A DNA stretch of 17,115 nucleotides, from the NCBI GenBank assembly GCA_905235355.1, contig CAJOLM010000009.1:1-17115 (forward strand), written 5' to 3'. The position numbers and the translations under genes were made by a program. Position 1 is the stretch's first letter. Every line of letters starts with the position of its first letter. Source of the DNA: an uncultured Elusimicrobiales bacterium. Its GTDB lineage: Bacteria; Elusimicrobiota; Elusimicrobia; Elusimicrobiales; Elusimicrobiaceae. The notes beneath the pieces are model-generated. The model had not been told where the DNA came from. It did no database searches and saw only the letters and a list, made by a program, of their open reading frames with translations. Shown piece by piece: positions 15,078 through 17,115 of the stretch.

Positions 15078-15788
15078 ATGAAAAAAATTATTTTTGGTAT
15101 TTTATTATTGGTGTTGGTGGCTCCGATTTATGCACAGGAAAATGCCGCAGCAGAAGCTGCGACGGATCAAACCGCTCAAGTGCAAGATCCGGCTGAGCGC
15201 AATAAAATGTTATACTCGCTGGGATTTTTGCTGGGGGATAACCTCAAGCGTCAGCTTATCTTGGACAATGAAGATGATTACAAAGCTGTATCTCAAGGTA
15301 TGCGCGATAGTTTATTAAACAAATCTGCCCAAACAGATTTGGAAACTTACAAACCGCAAATTATTGCTAAATACCAGCAAGATGCAGAAACTATCAGCCA
15401 GCGCCGCGAAGCTGAACAAAAAGAATATTTAGAAAATTTTTCTAAAGAAAAAAATGTGAAGGTGTTGGATAACGGTGCTATGATTAAACTAGCCCGCAAA
15501 GGTAAAGGCAGCACTCCGTCTGCCAGCAGCAAAGTGACCGTTAATTATGAAGGAAAATTGATTGACGGCACGAAATTTGACAGCTCTTATGACCGTGGGG
15601 AAGCTTTTACTGTAGCACTTAATCAAGTAGTGCCTTGCTGGACCAAAGCCTTGCAGCAGATGCGCCCGGGTGCGAAAGCAACGGTGGTCTGCCCGGCTGA
15701 TACCGCGTATGGCAATCGTCCGGTAGGTATGATTCCGCCAGGTTCGGTATTGGTGTTTACGGTAGAGTTGATGAATATAGACGACTAA
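15078..15788 (+). CDS. Exported FKBP-type peptidyl-prolyl isomerase (FkpA/Mip-like)
   Basis: Periplasmic folding helper of 236 residues. Signal peptide MKKIIFGILLLVLVAPIYA (cut after 19). The N-terminal FKBP_N dimerisation region (about 36-125) begins RNKMLYSLGFLLGDNLKRQ, followed by a charged linker helix, and the FKBP domain occupies about 145-236. Active-site residues include Tyr157 (VNYEG), Phe167-Asp168 (KFDSS), Trp188 and Tyr211 (TAYG), with the final strand VLVFTVELMNI. The segment before Trp is VVPCW where VI-x-GW is usual, so a Cys (187) replaces Gly; Cys205 is the only other cysteine. It follows the LPP20-like gene by 7 bases and probably serves the envelope proteins made by this operon or more generally. 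Confidence 0.92.
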   Translation: MKKIIFGILLLVLVAPIYAQENAAAEAATDQTAQVQDPAERNKMLYSLGFLLGDNLKRQLILDNEDDYKAVSQGMRDSLLNKSAQTDLETYKPQIIAKYQQDAETISQRREAEQKEYLENFSKEKNVKVLDNGAMIKLARKGKGSTPSASSKVTVNYEGKLIDGTKFDSSYDRGEAFTVALNQVVPCWTKALQQMRPGAKATVVCPADTAYGNRPVGMIPPGSVLVFTVELMNIDD

Positions 15789-15789
15789 T

Positions 15790-16380
15790 ATGTCTAAACT
15801 CAGTCGTTTTTTAATAGGTGTGATTATCGTGGGGCTGGCTTTTATAGCTAGCCTGCACCTTTACCGCGCCTATGAAAAATACGCTGAAGATTCTGAAGAA
15901 GCCGCCGGCCCGACTATGACATTTAACAATGTTCCAATACAACGTGTTCCTCCGGTGATAGAGGAGCCTGTTTTCCGTCGATGGCCTGCCGAATCCGGTA
16001 CGGAGTCAGAAACGGCACAGCCGCAAGAAATTTATTTGCAAGATGCCACGCTGGACGCCCAAACCGAGCAGAAACAAGCTCTCCAAACCATGCAGTCCAT
16101 TTTAGCAGATTATAAGCAAGACCCTCAGTTGCAGGCTTTCTATCAAGATTTGCAACAGATTACCGGGCGGCCCATAGATTTATTTACGCTCAGAGGGGAA
16201 GAACTGGGGGCATTGATGACCGCTTATCCAGAGGTGCCGCAATTGATTTCCAAATATTCTAAAGACCCGGAATTTGCCAAAACACTGCAAGCTATTTTTT
16301 CCAATCCGCAATTTATACGTAGCATAGAAATATTGCAGCGCAACGGCGTGGAGCAACGAAAATCAACATCTAGTAGATAA
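15790..16380 (+). CDS. Single-pass membrane protein of unknown function
   Basis: Not recognised. The 196 residues start with a short basic end and one hydrophobic helix (about 7-24, FLIGVIIVGLAFIASLHLY) without a clear cleavage site, so it is probably anchored in the inner membrane with the rest in the periplasm. Residues 35-80 are proline- and acid-rich and probably flexible. Residues 85-190 are helical (QALQTMQSILADYKQDPQLQ, PEFAKTLQAIFSNPQFI), with two segments that share an acidic-Pro-x-(L/F)-x-x-(T/A) flavour. It begins one base after the FKBP stop and has no Shine-Dalgarno, so it depends on coupling. It pairs with the next gene, which has a similar layout. Confidence 0.7.
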   Translation: MSKLSRFLIGVIIVGLAFIASLHLYRAYEKYAEDSEEAAGPTMTFNNVPIQRVPPVIEEPVFRRWPAESGTESETAQPQEIYLQDATLDAQTEQKQALQTMQSILADYKQDPQLQAFYQDLQQITGRPIDLFTLRGEELGALMTAYPEVPQLISKYSKDPEFAKTLQAIFSNPQFIRSIEILQRNGVEQRKSTSSR

Positions 16381-16400
16381 AAATTTGCTATTCTGTAGAA

Positions 16401-16406
16401 AAGGAG
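16401..16406 (+). promoter_or_regulatory. Ribosome binding site deciding the last gene's start
   Basis: AAGGAG lies 5 bases before ATG 16412 and downstream of an in-frame ATG at 16385, so 16412 is the supported start. It also gives a typical signal-anchor beginning, MLKILLKAAVLF. Confidence 0.65.
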
Positions 16407-16411
16407 CGAAT

Positions 16412-16936
16412 ATGTTAAAAATCTTGTTAAAAGCAGCGGTTCTATTTTTGATTGTACTGAGCATCTATCTGATTATTAATCCGATGGCGTGTTCTAATAT
16501 GCTGGCAGGGCGCGAGCGGACGGATTGGTCTGATATCGGACGTGACCGTGCCATGCATCCGATGGGTGAACGCCGTGACCGTGTGTCTCCAACTGCTGAA
16601 AAGCAGGATCAAGATGAATTGTTAGCACCGGAAAATGACGAGTGGGGCGAGGGGATATTTGATACCAACGCTATGAAGCAAGAGACTCGGCAGCCGACTT
16701 ATTCCCAGCAGGATATTGACCGCGCAATTGCCACGCGTTATGTGGAGTTGGAGCGTGAATATGCCGGAGATAACAAATCGGGTAAAGACCGCTCGCGCGA
16801 GTTGGCGATGCAAGTCATGGACGATTTTGAAATGACGCCGGAAGAATGGGAAAGTTTCTTGTCGCGTGCTACGGCTTCTGACTTATTTAATCAAATCCGC
16901 CAGGAATTGGGCACACTTTCCACAACAACTAAATAG
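16412..16936 (+). CDS. Single-pass membrane protein of unknown function, acidic periplasmic domain
   Basis: Not recognised. The 174 residues carry one N-terminal hydrophobic helix (about 4-23) followed by INPMAC, which is not a good lipobox, so a signal anchor is more likely than a lipoprotein. A polar, charged region (30-95, rich in Asp, Arg and Pro) follows, then a helical C-terminal domain with QQDIDRAIATRYVELEREY and FEMTPEEWESFLSRATASDLF. It ends the operon: a hairpin terminator starts 15 bases after the stop. Its layout (anchor, flexible stretch, small helical domain) is similar to the preceding gene, though sequence similarity between them is not evident by eye. Confidence 0.7.
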   Translation: MLKILLKAAVLFLIVLSIYLIINPMACSNMLAGRERTDWSDIGRDRAMHPMGERRDRVSPTAEKQDQDELLAPENDEWGEGIFDTNAMKQETRQPTYSQQDIDRAIATRYVELEREYAGDNKSGKDRSRELAMQVMDDFEMTPEEWESFLSRATASDLFNQIRQELGTLSTTTK

Positions 16937-16950
16937 TAAGTCTTATTCAA

Positions 16951-16990
16951 ATACACCCTGCATTATTTGTGCGGGGTGTGTTGTCTTTTC
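16951..16990 (+). terminator. Rho-independent terminator of the envelope operon
   Basis: ACACCCTGCA (16953-16962) pairs with TGCGGGGTGT (16970-16979), ten base pairs with one T-G wobble, loop TTATTTG, followed by GTTGTCTTTTC. It lies just after the stop codon at 16936. Confidence 0.75.
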
Positions 16991-17066
16991 GTCGGAGAAA
17001 TGGGGCGAAAAAGAAAGGCAAAAATAGGGCTGTTAGGGTTCAATACATATGAGACTATTCCGACGA
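16989..17066. repeat. Short inverted repeat flanking 62 bases
   Basis: TCGTCGGA (16989-16996) is matched exactly in reverse by TCCGACGA (17059-17066). The sequence between is A- and G-rich and has no convincing gene. It could be chance, a weak long-range stem or part of a regulatory region. Confidence 0.3.
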
Positions 17067-17115
17067 CGTTTTCCGAAACAATTTAAGACAATCTCTTTTT
17101 ATCCTCTTAAAATAA
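17049..17115 (+). CDS. Possible start of a further gene (partial)
   Basis: From ATG 17049 a frame stays open through 22 codons to the window end, beginning MRLFRRRFPKQFKTISFYPL, which is strongly basic. AGGG at 17035-17038, 10 bases upstream, is a weak ribosome site. It follows the operon terminator at 16951, so a new transcription unit could begin here. It is too short to identify and may be chance. Confidence 0.25.
   Translation, partial: MRLFRRRFPKQFKTISFYPLKI

Noticed and set aside
1..17115. CRISPR array, insertion sequence or prophage
   Set aside because: No regularly spaced identical repeats, transposase motifs or phage genes were found on either strand. The only repeats are the palindromic cluster near 7500-7720, the Tyr-tail coding repeat and the short inverted repeat at the right end.

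Overview
The window looks like a chromosomal segment of a diderm (outer-membrane) bacterium of intermediate GC content. Lipoprotein signals, an outer-membrane beta-barrel, Wza/Wzc-type export genes and a type IV pilin-like gene all support this. The cysteine-rich pilin-like protein and the many small exported proteins remind me of gut or host-associated Elusimicrobiota (Elusimicrobium-like). That lineage call is an inference from recall and was not tested.

Left part (1-5167, minus strand) is a polysaccharide assembly operon read right to left. It holds an O-antigen ligase/polymerase-like membrane protein, a short Wza-type export lipoprotein, a Wzc-type fused chain-length regulator and tyrosine kinase, a nucleotide-sugar epimerase, and the start of a membrane protein that is probably the initiating sugar-phosphate transferase. 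The epimerase is interrupted by a frameshift about 70 codons before its end. Divergent from the operon, 34 bases away, is a low-molecular-weight protein tyrosine phosphatase (Wzb-like). It is the expected partner of the kinase. Downstream of it, behind its own promoter, are a FecR-like periplasmic protein and a BBP2-type outer-membrane barrel, closed by a strong terminator. Together these could make, polymerise, regulate and export a surface polysaccharide.

Middle (7431-7946) is non-coding. It holds the terminator, a cluster of palindromic repeat units of the GTCATCCCG / GTCATTCCCG kind, a second hairpin followed by a T-rich tract, and a tRNA-Thr(UGU) gene on the minus strand.

Right part (7947-16936, plus strand) is a closely packed set of cell-envelope genes. 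First come two overlapping TldD/TldE-type metallopeptidase genes, both with signal peptides: one keeps the zinc-binding residues and the other has lost them. A type IV pilin-like gene and a degenerate pilin-like gene follow. Next come three lipoproteins (LpoB-like, COG3014-like with TPR-type helices, LPP20-like), an exported FKBP-type prolyl isomerase, and two unrecognised single-membrane-pass proteins, then a terminator. The last 120 bases hold an inverted repeat and possibly the start of another gene.

The most notable points are the exported TldD/TldE pair, the epimerase frameshift, the pilin-like protein lacking the usual processing signature, and the clustered palindromes beside the tRNA gene.
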